Source of the DNA: Prorocentrum cordatum
Taxonomy: Eukaryota > Sar > Dinophyceae > Prorocentrales > Prorocentraceae
Length of the DNA: 64,000 bases
NCBI GenBank assembly: GCA_963575745.1
Contig: CAUYUJ010003914.1
Location: 444,501 to 508,500, forward strand
Direction of reading: 5' to 3'
The stretch's first letter is position 1; the number at the start of each line of letters is the position of its first letter. Both the position numbers and the translations under genes were made by a program. The notes beneath the pieces were generated by a model. It was given only the letters and a program-made list of their open reading frames with translations. It did not search any database and had not been told where the DNA came from. Below are positions 1-10,590 of this stretch, one piece after another.

Positions 1-217
1 CAGACAATTGAAATCTGGCCGCCAAAAACATCATGAGAAATCATAGAATGTGGCTTCGGCCATCGCTTGTTGCCGCTGCTTCTGTCTCTGAAGCCCTGAA
101 GTGGGAGCGGATGTGGACACAGGCGAGGCGATGCGAGGCGTTATGAGGACCCAAGGGGGGGCAACGAGGAGGGGGGGAGTCAGGCCCCAAGCCCTTGGAC
201 GTGGCCCTGGACAGAGC
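1..217. other. Downstream flank or intron of the protease gene
   Basis: On the minus strand this lies after the last recognisable protease exon. The open frame runs on for some 60 codons, but the sequence stops resembling HtrA right after the SDTVQ segment at 218, where a GC dinucleotide could be a splice donor. The next exon, expected to finish the protease domain and add a PDZ domain, is probably beyond the left edge. Nothing else recognised. Confidence 0.4.
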
Positions 218-1015
218 CTGGACCGTGTCGGACGGGATCGCGAACCCGACGCCTGCCGAGGCCCCGCTCGGCGAGAAGATCACCGTGTTCATGCCTATGA
301 CCTGGCCGCGGCTGTTCAGCAGAGGCCCGCCGCTGTTCCCCGGATTGATCGACGCGTCGGTCTGGATCGCTCCCTGTATCGGCCTGCCGCCCACGGACAT
401 GATCGTGCGGCCCACCCCGGACACGATGCCCTTCGTGAGGGTGTGGTCCAGGCCAAAAGGGTTGCCGATTGCGTATACCTCCTGGGGGAAACCACAAGAA
501 GCACCGTACCGATACCGCTACTCCCTGAACCTCTCCTGGGGTGCGTTCTGACAAGAATTTCGACGCGAATCCAGCCGTGGCGACGAGGGCCTCCCAGGAG
601 GCCCAAGAAGGCGAACACGAGGGACGAGTAGCGGTATGGGTACATCTTCCTCCTCTGACTCCTGTCCCACCCGCATCGAGGAGGAATCGCCAAGGCGCAG
701 CACCTTGAGCGGCTTGGTCGTCTTCGCCTTCTTCGAGCGATCCACCTGCAGGACCGCCACGTCGGTGCCAGGGTCGGCTCCAACTATCCGGGCAGGGAGC
801 TCGATGCCCTCGATGAAGCGGACGGTCAAGGCGTTTGCGTTTTGAATGACGTGGAAGTTCGTAACAATGTGGCCATCGTTGTCATACACCCAGCCGCTGC
901 CTGTGCCCTGCGGAACGGCCTGGAGCTCTGCTGCCCGGTCCACCTTGAAGACCTCGTTGGTGATGAAGACCACGCCAGGCGTGTTCTCCTCGAACAAGCT
1001 GACCGTCTGCTTCTC
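218..1015 (-). CDS. Deg1/HtrA-like serine protease, two catalytic exons (partial gene)
   Basis: Trypsin-fold Deg/HtrA protease, most like the plastid (thylakoid-lumen) Deg1 group, which degrades damaged proteins. Two exons are visible. Exon 1015-662 (118 codons) has [12 protein letters not shown], the oxyanion-side GTGSGWVYD, catalytic His in TNFHV (codon 851-853) and catalytic Asp in GTDVAVLQV (codon 761-763). Exon 481-218 (88 codons) has [13 protein letters not shown], the nucleophile in [11 protein letters not shown] (Ser codon 332-334) and [11 protein letters not shown]. The 180-bp intron 661-482 is inferred because both sides are in phase and its removal restores the family sequence [11 protein letters not shown]. 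It would be GA-AG, with CAGGAG repeated at both ends. A GC donor follows codon 220-218. All three triad residues are intact. The C-terminus and any PDZ domain are missing from the window. Start 1015 is an inferred acceptor (after CTGGAG), not an initiation codon. Confidence 0.85.
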
Positions 1016-1205
1016 CTCCAGCAGAGCACACATCCCCCACCCCACCTCGCTGCCCCCGGGCAGGCCAACGATGGCAGGCCTTCCTCCAGCCCGCCGGCCG
1101 GCGGGCTCCTCTGCGCAGGCTCTCTAAGCGCGGCCGGCAGTGATCGTGCAGCATCGTCGGCGCTTCGGCCAAGCGGCGCGATCCTCCGACTCCATCTACT
1201 CTTGG
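1016..1205. other. Upstream of protease exon, probably intron
   Basis: On the minus strand this precedes the first catalytic exon. It stays open for a few codons (MCALL just upstream), but no family-like residues occur before the EKQTV segment. Probably the acceptor end of the putative long intron. Confidence 0.35.
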
Positions 1206-1356
1206 GTCGGGCGTGTTCTCCCACAGGCGGATTTTGGACGAAAGATTAAAGGTAAGCAAAACATATGCAAGAATAGCCAAACATAGTGTTAAAAAACGAC
1301 CTTGACTATTTAATGACTATTTTCAAATACTCCTCATGTAGAGGGACATGCCCGAC
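1206..1356. mobile_element. Foldback (MITE-like) element, family F1, copy 1
   Basis: Begins GTCGGGCGTGTTCTCCCACA and ends with the imperfect inverse (TGTAGAGGGACATGCCCGAC), giving terminal inverted repeats of about 28 bp around an AT-rich centre of about 95 bp. A 153-bp relative is at 6594-6746 and an interrupted one at 11333-11684. No coding capacity. Target duplication not resolved. Confidence 0.6.
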
Positions 1357-2252
1357 TTAAATCTACTCGTACTCCATTTGAGAGGCCTACACTGGCCTCT
1401 CCAATGGGGTCCGATCCTCCCCTCCGTCCTACTCTGGCCCCTTCTGGGAGGCCAGGCGAGACGATGGTGCGCCCGTCGGAGGCGAAGCGCCCCAGCTGCC
1501 ATAAGAACCCCAGACCATGTTGCTCCAGTTCTGTCTTTACAGTCCCGCAGGTTTGCGACCCCGCTGCCCCCATGGTCGCCCGCCCTGGTGGTCACCAAGC
1601 CCTTGGGTTCATGGTCTCTCATGGAGCCAAGTTTTGCGATCAACCGGGAGGTTGGACGGGGCGGGGCCAGGGGGGAAGTGATACGAGGAAACCTTCTCAC
1701 AAGGCGGCCGGGCTTCTCAGAAGCCGCCCCGGCCTTCTGAGAAGCCGTCTCTGTCTTCGGAGGAGGCTTAAAAGACTTCTCAGAAGGCTGGAGGCCATCT
1801 GGGCCTTCTGAAAAAGCCCGCCCCCTCTGTACTTCCCCACAGACGCCCGACGTCATGACTTTGTTTCAAAACATCGACCTCCATGAGGCCTCGACCCATT
1901 TCCCGGGACCGTCTTTCCATACTGAGTCGATTGCAGACGGTCCCGAGGTCCGGTGAGGGCCCCCAGAGGCCGCAGATAGCGAAGAACCTCCCGTCGTGAT
2001 TTTCTCATGACTCGAGTGGGTCTGGGCCCCCTGGGCCTCGCCGCCGAATTGAGCTCATGGTCATCCATCGGGGGCGGCCACGAGGGGGGGGGGTCAAGAC
2101 ATGGCTGGCGGCACGTGCGCGGCCCAGGGAGGGGTCCGGGACGCACCGAAACAGGAAGGGGCGCCCTGGAATCTGGGGAGCTGTCGTGGCCCCCGAAGCC
2201 GTGGAGGGCTGAACTCTGCCCTCGCCTCAGCGCCCCTCAAACGGGGACTCCA
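1357..2252. other. GC-rich non-coding stretch with CTTCTCAGAAG palindromes
   Basis: No gene recognised. At 1377-1410 there is a short hairpin (GAGAGGCC-TACACT-GGCCTCTC). At about 1690-1820 the palindromic motif CTTCTCAGAAG/CTTCTGAGAAG recurs at least five times. The same motif occurs near 3230-3370 and 49790-49945, so this is part of a dispersed repeat. The remainder looks unique. Confidence 0.45.
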
Positions 2253-2373
2253 CTAACGGGTACTTTGGCCAGTGACTCAGCGAACCCAGCCCTTCCCGAT
2301 GTGGGCAAAGCTGCAATGCAAGAAAAAGGCCCTAAAGTGGCAACTTTCGGCAAAATTGCAAAGTACCCGTTAG
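2253..2373. mobile_element. Small MITE-like inverted-repeat element
   Basis: Perfect 15-bp terminal inverted repeats, CTAACGGGTACTTTG and CAAAGTACCCGTTAG, enclose 91 bp of non-coding DNA. Directly after the right end (2375-2386) AGTACCCGTTA is repeated once more, so the right terminus is partly duplicated. No second copy seen in the window. Confidence 0.5.
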
Positions 2374-3215
2374 TAAGTACCCGTTACGGCTCCGCTGATC
2401 GCCCGGGAGGCGGGGCGGGCCGGGGCGCCCGGGCCACAGGGGGGGGGGGGGGCCGCGGACGGAGCGCAGCATCTCTCGGGGCCCCCGCGGTGCCGCCCAG
2501 GGCGGAGAGCCCACGGTGGCACGCGTGATAGGCCTCTCGCGCGAGCTGGGCCCGGGGGTGCGGACGTCGGCCCGGCTGGCGACACTCTCAGTATCGGTCC
2601 AGTGGTGAACTCGAGCGGGCAGTCAGGACAGCGCAAGGACAGCGTAGATGAAGGGGCCCCATGACACACAAATAAATACACACAAATAAAAATATTCACC
2701 ATATTTTCGCATATCTTCTGGGTTTTCGTCTTCCCCCCCACTTCCCATATTTTCCCATATTTTCCTGGGGATCGACGATTAATTGTGTCTGTGTGTTTTT
2801 TTCCCTCCTGAGTAGAGAGAGCTGAAAAGTGCGTCGGACAACAGCTGCAAGACTGGATTCGGTGGGAATCACCCGCTTGTGCCATGGCTTGCAGGACGGA
2901 GCTCGGTGAGGACCACCCGCTTACGCAATGGCTAATTAATGTCGCATGCATCATCGGTCAGGAAGGCGGCACGGTGTGTCGCCGGCGAGCCCTAGGGGCA
3001 AGTATCCCTCAGACCGCGAAACGCGAAGGGCGGATCACTTCGCGCCGCGCTCTGAGACATCGCCCAGACCGCGAAGCGCGACGAACTTCGCACCCTCGTG
3101 GTGGCCCGAGGGCCCTCGGGGCCCCAGGGAAGAGCCGACGAAGCTCGAGCAAGATTGGGGCCTCGAGCCTCGAAGCTCTCGCGCGATGCCTCGGCGGCGA
3201 GTCCCCGGGGGGGAA
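2374..3215. other. No gene recognised
   Basis: GC-rich up to about 2660, with G-runs near 2440. An AT-rich patch follows (about 2660-2790) with several CCATATTTTC-type repeats, then mixed sequence. Open frames here have no recognisable domains. Confidence 0.4.
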
Positions 3216-3440
3216 GTGAGAATGGGGCGGGCCTTCTCAGGAGGCCTGGAAGTCCCCGCGCGCCCTCTGAGGAGCTTCCCGAGCCTGCCCCGAAGGCACC
3301 CAGGACTGCCCAGAGGGCGCGAGGGCTTCGGAGAAGAGTCACGCCGCCATTCTGAGAAGGCCTTCTCCTTCTCATGTCCCCCCCTCGCTCGCCGCCGAGC
3401 TTGGGCGTTGCTCAAGGGGGGGGGGGGGGGGGGCGATGAG
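3216..3440. repeat. Dispersed GC-rich repeat with CTTCTCAG motifs, copy 1
   Basis: Shares an ordered set of motifs with 49785-49985: CCTTCTCAG, a CTCAGAAGG or CTGAGAAGG palindrome, GGCCTTCTCC(T/C)TCTC, then a C-run and TCGCCGCCGA. A G-run of about 18 closes it at 3416-3433. Function unknown. Confidence 0.4.
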
Positions 3441-4800
3441 CGAGGGGGAAAGAAACGTGCACCTTTCGTCCCCCTGTTGGGCTCCAGAAGGGGCCCTCTA
3501 GGGCCACTTTGGAGCAAAAGAGGCGCACCGAAAGAGGCGCACCTTCTCTTCACCCCGCTCCCATCGCGGCCCGGGCGGGCCCAACCCTGAGACCCCAGGG
3601 CGTCCATTGATTTTTGGTGAGGGCACGTCACGCTTTCCATTGCACAACCATCGAAACCCAAGAAACCCAGGGCACCCTGGAGGCAGGCGGGGTGTCGTTT
3701 GGCATGGGTTCTCACTGCAAGACAAGGCAGCGCCATGAGACGACGCCAGGTCACCGGACAACACGTGCGGATGCGCACAGATCGTGGCGCCTCTCAGGGA
3801 AAGCGGGCCTGCCCCAGTGGCCTGCAGGCCCGGCGGTGCACCCGGAGGGGGCTCGGACAGCTCCAGACGGCCCGTATCGGCAGCTGCAGCCAGGGGCAGA
3901 TGGACCAGGGGGTACCATTCGACAGGGGGATCGACTACAGAATTGATTGACTGCGAAACGGATTTTTCTGCCGGATCTACTAGAAATGCGTGGAACGCTC
4001 TTGTAGATCTCGGAGCATCCTGCGCATTGCCCGTCAGCTCGACGGAAAAATCAAGTTGGGGGCAAATCCATTACGCGGTCGATCCCCCACTCGAACCATT
4101 TTGCAGGAGCGACGAAAGGCACCGGGCCACACGCGAGAAGACATGGCACCCTCTCGCCGCGGCGGAGGGCGGGCCGCCCGCGCGGCGCACCGCGCGGAGG
4201 CGAGGAGGCGCGCTCGCGCGCGACCTGCTGGGCGGGAAGCGCCTGCGCGCCGAGGCCCGTGCGGCAGTCCGACCCTTCCTCGTCTGCCTCCTCGCGGCCT
4301 CACGGCGGGCTCACGGCGTGACGGCCCCGGGGCCTCGGCTGCCCGCGGCGGGGCCGCCGAGGCTCGACGCGTCGCGAACCTGCTCGCATCCAGGGGCTCC
4401 GGTCGCCCACGCCTTCGGCACGCGTCTCGCGGCCGCTCGGGCGTCCACCCCCGTGCGCACGTTTTTTTGCGTGCGGCGTTGGTCGTGCGTGTGCTTGCTG
4501 GCTGGCCCGAGGGTCGAGCATATGCGCCTCGGGGGCCCTCGCCGAGAAGAAAAAGCACACCTCCGAGCGATGCCGAGATGTCAGGCCGCCCGCCCCTCGG
4601 GCCGTCCTCCTCCCTGCCTCCGCCGACCGACGACGGCCCCGAGACTCCCCCCACGACGGCCCACCGGCAGCTCGAGAGGGACCCAGCGGCCACGACGGCT
4701 TGCGCCAGGAGGCCTCGAGGATCGGCCGAGGCGGCGCCAAGAGAGGCCTCGGGAGGCGCACCAGAGAGCCAAGAGGGGCGCCCGATCGTCCAAAGGCTCT
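3441..4800. other. GC-rich non-coding stretch
   Basis: Several long open frames exist (for example 377 codons from 3784 on the plus strand), but all are Arg/Ala/Pro/Gly-rich, overlap similar frames on the other strand and contain no recognisable domain. They are best explained by few stop codons in GC-rich DNA. Nothing else seen. Confidence 0.45.
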
Positions 4801-5150
4801 CCGTGTGCTTCTAGGCCGAGGCATGTCTCAAGAAACTCCCGAAGCCCCCAGGAGAGCCTCAAGACGGCCCGAGAGGGACCTCGAGGGGCGCCAAGATGGC
4901 CCAAGGGTGCCCCCTGAAGGCCCACGACGCCCCAAGACGGCCCCAGAGGGCCCCAAGAGGCCGCCACGACGGCTGAGCCACAAGGCCCGATGGAAGAGCC
5001 AAATGCAGCAACACAGGAGGCGCCCGAGCTAGCCAGGTAGGCCTCAAAGCCCACGAGGCCCCAAAACGGCCGCGAGACGCCCAGGCAGGCCCCAAGCGGC
5101 AACGAGGACCAGCAAAGCGGCCCCGCAAGCGACCCAAATGCCTCAAAACG
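4801..5150. repeat. Low-complexity block of AGAGG/CCCCAAG units
   Basis: Degenerate decamer-like units of the type GGCCC(A/C)AAGA(G/C)GG repeat throughout. The same low-complexity class recurs at 8030-8460, 51955-52620 (opposite orientation), 52795-53020, 56395-56870 and 58625-59075. Confidence 0.55.
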
Positions 5151-5157
5151 CTCCATC

Positions 5158-5203
<46 letters not shown>
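5158..5203 (+). repeat. (CAG)n trinucleotide tract
   Basis: About fifteen uninterrupted CAG/GCA units. No gene context supports a polyglutamine or polyserine protein. Confidence 0.9.
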
Positions 5204-5205
<2 letters not shown>

Positions 5206-5835
5206 CGCGGTACCAGCAGCTTGCTGCATTCCCGGCTTCCCTGGACGTTGGGCCTGGCGACTCTCCGGGTGCCCGTCCGCAGGCCAACGACAACTCTGAG
5301 ATGGCCGATCCCGGAAACCCTGCACCCAAAGATGCTGTTCATCTCTTGGGAGGTCGCCTCTTGCGCCTCCGCCAGCTTCCGCACAGCTTCCGCACCGGCT
5401 TCCGCACGGCCTCCGCCGGCGGAGGCGTCGCCTTCCCTCTGCCCCTCCCGCCGACCTCCCGCCGCCTCCCGCCGAGGAAGAGACGGCGAGTCCTTCGATC
5501 CTCGAAGGCCCTTCTTGGCCTCGATCCTCGACCCTCGACCCTCGATCCTCGAAGGCGCAGCCCTGTTTGGGACGCCTCCTATATGACTGCAGCGACACCG
5601 ACCTGGGCCAGGCCAGCCCCGGGCCCCAGACCTGCCCAATCCCGGCGCCTCCCTGGCCCGGGCAGCTCGGGCGCGCACGCCGGCCGACTCTGGCACCCGA
5701 CCGAGAGGGGCCCGGCCGCGCAGGGGCGCCGGTGCACCGCCGGCGCCCTCCGACCCGGGCAGGGGAGCCCAGAACCGAATCGATCAGTCGGATCGGCGAT
5801 CGGCATGGATCGGATCGGCGGGACTCGGCCAGGGT
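5204..5835. other. GC-rich unique stretch, candidate intron
   Basis: No gene recognised. A minor repeat of TCGATCCTCGACCC-like units is at about 5490-5555. If the protease exon pairing proposed here is right, this lies inside its long intron. Confidence 0.35.
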
Positions 5836-5977
5836 GCCACGTGCGAACCCTACCCCTCCCCCCCACGATTTTTGAGGGGGAGGGTGGGGTTCACTTCCTT
5901 CGAGAGCTCCCGAGCGAAGTGAACCCCACCCTCCCCCTCAAAAATCGTGGGGGGGAGGGGTAGGGTTCGCACGTGGC
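5836..5977. mobile_element. Foldback element with about 61-bp near-perfect arms
   Basis: The arms GCCACGTGCGAACCCTACCC... and ...GGGTAGGGTTCGCACGTGGC are almost perfectly complementary over about 61 bp, around an 18-nt loop (CTTCGAGAGCTCCCGAGC). Such intact arms suggest a recent insertion or active maintenance. No coding capacity and no clear target duplication. Confidence 0.7.
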
Positions 5978-6176
5978 CCCCTATCGGCAGCCAAATCGGG
6001 AGACATCGACTCGGCACAACTCGGCAGGCCAGCAGGCCACCATGGAGACCCCGGAGCCCGGAGGCGGCATCCGCAGCCGAGGCGAAGCGGCATCGGAGGC
6101 CACCGACCTCGAAAATCGCATCGAGTATATCCGAGGGACCGCGACGAGCCCCGCCGAGGCGGCCCTGCCCGCTCTC

Positions 6177-6347
6177 CTCGGCGTTGAGGGGGTAGTCCTC
6201 CGCGGCCGCCAGCACGGGCGCCTCCGCCCAGGCCGCCGCCGCGCCCGGGGCGGCGGCGCCGAGCGCGCAGCCCTGCGCGAGCACGAGCAGGGACGCGCAG
6301 AGGGCGGCGGCGCCGCGCGCCCACACGCGCAGGCCGGCGGGCACGGC
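6177..6347 (-). CDS. Candidate targeting-peptide exon of the Deg1-like protease
   Basis: A 57-codon open segment flanked by a plausible acceptor (CGCTCCCGCAG before 6347) and a GA-type donor (after GCCGAG, 6177). The peptide has an Arg (WARG), a hydrophobic stretch (AAALCASLLVLAQGCALG), an Ala-rich AWA-type signal-peptidase site and a mature start APVLAAAEDYPLNAE, the layout of a thylakoid-lumen signal. It is on the same strand as the catalytic exons. Splicing 6177 to 1015 keeps frame and gives [17 protein letters not shown], matching how Deg1 enters its protease domain. The proposed 5.16-kb intron would be GA-AG with GAG on both sides. The link is inference. It could instead be an unrelated Ala-rich frame. 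Confidence 0.45.
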
Positions 6348-6390
6348 CTGCGGGAGCGGCAGGGGTGCCGACGCCTAACCGCAGGGGACT

Positions 6391-6421
<31 letters not shown>

Positions 6422-6495
6422 CTCCTCCTCCTCCTCCTCCTCCTCCTCCTCCGCCTCCGCCTCCGCCTCCGCCTCCTCCTCCTCCGCCTCCTCTG
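6391..6495 (+). repeat. (CTC/CGC)n trinucleotide tract
   Basis: CTC units interrupted by CGC units towards the right end. Open in several frames only because it lacks stops. Confidence 0.9.
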
Positions 6496-6593
6496 CCGTC
6501 GCCAGCCCTGCGGAGCACGGGCACGGCGCAGGCGCCCCGGACTCTGCGCACCGCCCCAGGACACAGGACGGCCCTGGCCAGGCGTACACTCAG

Positions 6594-6746
6594 GTCGGGC
6601 ATGTCCTCCTACAGGCGGACTTTCAACGAAGCATAAAGCACAGTCAAAACATACTCAAGAAATGTGCAAAGATAGTCAACCAATCGTCCCCATACGATTT
6701 GTTGCACTATTTCTTACTATTCCTCCTGTAGAGGGACACGCCCGAC
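6594..6746. mobile_element. Foldback element F1, copy 2
   Basis: Begins GTCGGGCATGTCCTCCTACA and ends TGTAGAGGGACACGCCCGAC, inverted arms of about 28 bp around an AT-rich core. At 153 bp it is nearly the length of the copy at 1206-1356 (151 bp), which supports a defined element. Confidence 0.6.
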
Positions 6747-7351
6747 TTGAGCGCACACTTGAGCTGCCAGGGCCCCGGATGGTCCTGTGGTCGGATGGTC
6801 TCGAGGCCCGCCGCCCGTCGCTCCCCTGGGCCCCTGCCGCAGCGCGATCTGGCCAGGACCCCGAGGGCAAACCGGGTCGTTGGCCGACGAGGGCGCCGTC
6901 CTCTCGTCGCGGAGGCCCCCGAGAGCCAGGGGGGGCGACGGACAACGAAGCGGCACCGGCGGCACCGCCGTGTCTCTTCTCGGGGGCCCCCAAAGGCGGA
7001 CCGCACACGCGTGGCGAGTGAGTGGCAAGTCGGGGTGGCCGCACGGCTCTGGGACCTGGGATCTCCGAGGTCGTCTCGGGGGGCTGGGGCCTCCGAGGCC
7101 CCCGACGCGATGCGGTGGCGCACCGTGCGGTGAGGTCCCTCGGGACTTCGAGGTCAGCGCACGGGCCCCGGACAGCCTCCGATCAGAGCGCTCCAAGCCG
7201 CGGCCCCAACGGTCCCGACCCCTTCCCCGGGAGCAGGTTTCCGCCCCGCATGCACTCTTGAGAGGCCCCACGGCGGGCCCCATAAGGCCGAAATGGTGGG
7301 AAAGACGCCCTCATCGGAAACGTCAGTTCCTGGGAGATCGGGCTCTGCCCA
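6747..7351. other. GC-rich stretch, no gene recognised
   Basis: Overlapping open frames on both strands without recognisable domains. No repeat noted apart from scattered G/C runs. Confidence 0.4.
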
Positions 7352-7556
7352 CGTAGAGGCCTCCTATAAATGGGTCCGACTAGATGGGGTCGGAGGATCG
7401 GGCCGCATCGGCGATGCATCGGAAACGTCAGCGATGCCTCGGCGGTGTCGACGTAAAGAAAATCGGGCTCCAAATCAAGCCGCATCGCCGGTGCACCGGC
7501 GATGCGGAACGATCCTTCGACCCCATCTACTCGGACCCCACTTGAGGGGCCTACAC
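7352..7556. mobile_element. Foldback element with about 65-bp diverged arms
   Basis: The left arm (GTAGAGGCCTCCTATAAATG, then TAGATGGGGTCGGAGGATCG, GCCGCATCG) is the inverse of the right arm (CGATGCGGAACGATCCTTCG, ACCCCATCTACTCGGACCCC, GGGGCCTACAC). Arms are roughly 75-80 percent identical by eye. A half-like fragment is near 1370-1420. Non-coding. Confidence 0.55.
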
Positions 7557-8029
7557 CTACCGCGACATGTCCTTAGAAACCTGATAGAGTCACGAACCCC
7601 GACCTTGGAATGCCGGCGAAATTGGTGTGTGAGAGACCGGCAGGGGCAAGGAGGGAGGGGAAAACAGGGCGGCCATGTGGGTTCCCTGGTTTTCCGCTTC
7701 AGGACTTGGCGGGGCTCCCCGACACCTGCCGCGACATGCTCTTAGAAACAAGTTGTCCTGGTTCGCCGGCCCAGCGGGCGAGAGGCTTACTAACATCTCC
7801 AGTAAGAGTTTCGGAATGTTTCGAGTTCGCTCGCACGTGGCGGCCCCTGGGGGTCCCCGGACGAACCGCAACCCCAGCGAAGTCCCGGCAGGTCCCCAGC
7901 GTGTCCAGATCACGGATGCCGGAACTCCCGGGCGCGGCCCTGGGGGCCCCTTGGAGCGCCACAGAAACGCCCCAAAGAGGTGGCAGGCCTAACGGCCTCA
8001 GGCCAAGAGCGTTCAAAGAGGGTCCAAGT
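7557..8029. other. No gene recognised; short direct repeat
   Basis: The phrase CACCT(A/G)CCGCGACATG followed by CTTAGAAAC occurs at about 7553 and 7726, roughly 170 bp apart. The rest appears unique. Confidence 0.35.
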
Positions 8030-8460
8030 TGGTCTCAAGGCGGCCCAAGTGGCGCCCAAGGCGCCCCAGGCTCGAAGAGGACCCCAAGAGGGCCCGAAGA
8101 GACAACCTTCATTGATGTTTGCATTTAGGCGTTACCGCCTTTTCAAGCTTCCGACCGCCCAGGACGGCCCAAGAGGCCTCAAATATTGCCCCAAGTCAGC
8201 CCAAGAGGCTCCCAGGACGGCCCCAAGACGGCCGAAAAAAGTTCCAAGACGGCCAAAGAGGCCTCCCCCAAGCGCTCCAGAGGCTCCCTTAATGGCCCTC
8301 AGAGGGTGCACCCGAACAGACAGATCGAGCCTTCTCCGAAATTTGGCACCCTAGACCGCCAGCGGGCCCCCAAGAAGCCCTCAAGAGGCCCCACAGCCTA
8401 AAAGGATACCCCGCGGGGCCCCCAACAGGCCCCACGTGATCCCGCCACCAGGAGGCCCCC
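8030..8460. repeat. Low-complexity block of AGAGGCCCCAAG units
   Basis: Same compositional class as 4801-5150, with repeated GGCCCAAGA and CCCCCAAGA words. No coding evidence. Confidence 0.5.
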
Positions 8461-8534
8461 GAAAAGCTCCCCCGAAGAGGCGTCTTGTCCGCGACCCAGC
8501 TTGGTCCCCAGTGCCCCAAGAAGACGTCGAGAGG

Positions 8535-8642
8535 CCTCCTCTTCCTCCTCCTCCTCCTCCTTCTCCTCCTCTTCCTCCTCCTCCTCGTCCTCCTCCTCCT
8601 CGTCCTCCTCCTCCTCGTCCTCCTCCTCCTCCTCCTTCCACC
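8535..8642 (+). repeat. (CTC)n/(CCTCGT)n tract
   Basis: Trinucleotide CTC array with regular TCG interruptions (CTCCTCGTC repeats). Confidence 0.9.
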
Positions 8643-9345
8643 CTCCTACTCCCGTATCGAGTCCCCTATCTTCCTTCTCGCCCGCCAAGGGCACACTAAG
8701 TATAGCAACAGGGGTGCAATGTGGGCGGGCGAAATGAGCGAAAACATTAACATGATCGACTCACGAACCCATGAACGAACTTAGAAACGCGAGGCATGGC
8801 TCAAGACACCTGATTGGACGACAACCAACTGCAATGCTGAAGGTATCGATCGTGATTTACTGTGCCAGTGATTGTGCTGTGCTGTGCGGTGCTGAAACGA
8901 AATCCGCCATGCCACATGCCACAATGAAGTACGTTGTGCTCTATAGTGTTGTGGATCAAGTCGCCCTTGGTATCCGAATCCTGGCCGAACTGATCTGAAT
9001 CTGACGCTCGAGCTGCCTGAACGCATAGCTGGCCCAGAACTGGTTGCAATCGGAACGTATGGGACGCTCAATCAGCTCGAGCTGAAGATCCGACTCAATT
9101 CCGAAGCGGGACGAGACGACACGGGCGTAGAGCGCATGAACGCGCCACGGAATGTGCCAGGGGCGCACACGGGGATGCGCCAGGGGACGTGGCAAGAGAC
9201 GCGCCACCTAGCGGACAGGGAAAGCACCAGGGGACAGGCGAAACAGGGAACGCACCGAGGGGGGACAGGCATACGCAGTGGCGCTCTGGGTGGGGCGTTC
9301 GGAACCATGTCTTCTAACGCTTGTCCCGCCCTGGGGCGTTAGACA
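8643..9345. other. Unique stretch, no gene recognised
   Basis: Contains a GTGCTGTGCGGTGCTG-type low-complexity patch at 8868-8900 and several CACGG/GCGCCA words near 9140-9260. No supported gene. Confidence 0.35.
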
Positions 9346-9349
9346 CCCA

Positions 9350-10590
9350 CCTGTTTTCACGTGTCCAGGCCACCCGCAGGGACGGATAACCTCACATGTA
9401 AATGTGCAAATATGAGGTTCCAACTCGGGGCAAACATTTTAGATACCGCCCGGGTGGCCTGGACATGTAAAAACACTCGGTTCCAGCTCGGAGCCACCAT
9501 GTTAGATACCCCACGTTGTGGCCTTGACACGTGAAAACACACGGCTCCAGCTCGGGACCACCATGTTAGATACTACAATGGGGAACCTGGAATATTTTCC
9601 GCCAGCGAAACCGGCCTGGAATCGTGAAAACACGTGGTTCCAGCTCGGGACCACCATGTTAGATACCCCACTTTGTGGCCTGGACAACTAAAAACACGTG
9701 GCTCCAGCGAGGGGCAAGAAGCAACCATCTTCGATACCCCCTAGCCCCCCCTGGGCAGCCTGAACACGTGCAAACGCGTGGTTCCAGCTCAGGGCCACCA
9801 AGGCTTCATGGAAACTTGCAAGCACGTGTTTCCAACTCGGGACCACCATGCTAGATATTCCCCTGAGTGGCCTGGACACGTGAAAGCACTTAGTTCCAGC
9901 TGGGGACAACCTAGATCACTCTGGGTGGCATGGAAACGTGCAGAAGCACTTGCTTCCAGCTCCGGACCACCCTGTTAGATACCCCTCTGGGTAGCCTCGA
10001 CACGTGAAAGCATGTGCTTCCAGCTTGGGACAACCATGTCAGATACCCTTCTGGGTGGCCTGGGAACGTGAAAACACGTGGTTCCAGCTCGGGACCATGT
10101 TAGAGACCTCTCTGGGTGGCCTGGACAATTCAAAACACATGATTCCAGCTCGGGACCACCATGTTAAATACCCCAGGGGGAAATATGGGAAATCATCCGC
10201 CGAAGAAAATGAATCAAGTTGTTACACATCTGGAGTCGCGTTCTTGATTTTGGCTGGCCCTTGTGGGCCCCCACACTGGGCCCCCCCGGACGACCACATG
10301 TTCCGCACATTCAACAACACGTAGTTCCAGCTCGGGGCCATCATGTTAGATACCCCTTTGGGTGGCCTGGACACGTGAAACCACGTGGTTACAGCTCGGG
10401 ACCAGCACTTTAGATACCCCACTGTGTGGCCTGGACAAGTGAAAACACGTGGCTCCAGCGCGGGACCCCCATGTTCGATGCCAGCCTGGGTGGCCCGGAC
10501 ACGTGAAAGCACATGGTTCCATCTTGTGGCAGCAATGTTAGATACCCCCTGTGCGACCTGGGCACGTGAAAACAAACATGTCGCATGGGA
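9350..10590. repeat. 64-bp tandem repeat array
   Basis: About eighteen diverged units with consensus parts GTGGCCTGGACACGTGAAAA, CACGTGGTTCCAGCTCGGGA, CCACCATGTTAGATACCCC. The spacing of TTCCAGCTCG is 64 bp in several places (9481 to 9545; 10021 to 10085), with some shorter units. Interruptions at about 9570-9615 and 10170-10315. CACGTGAAAACACGTG makes each unit partly palindromic. The CCATGTTAGATA-CCCC-CTGGG phrase also occurs in the 54-56 kb repeats. Confidence 0.8.

Noticed and set aside
3784-4917. 377-codon open frame as a gene
   Set aside because: GC-rich, Arg/Ala/Pro-dominated, overlapped by equally long frames on the other strand, no domain, and runs into low-complexity repeat.
6365-6731. 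Poly-Leu, poly-Ser or poly-Pro proteins from CTC tracts (also at 8.5, 47.4, 48.8, 49.5, 51.1 and 62.5 kb)
   Set aside because: All frames of both strands are open across these trinucleotide tracts and none has a domain outside the tract.
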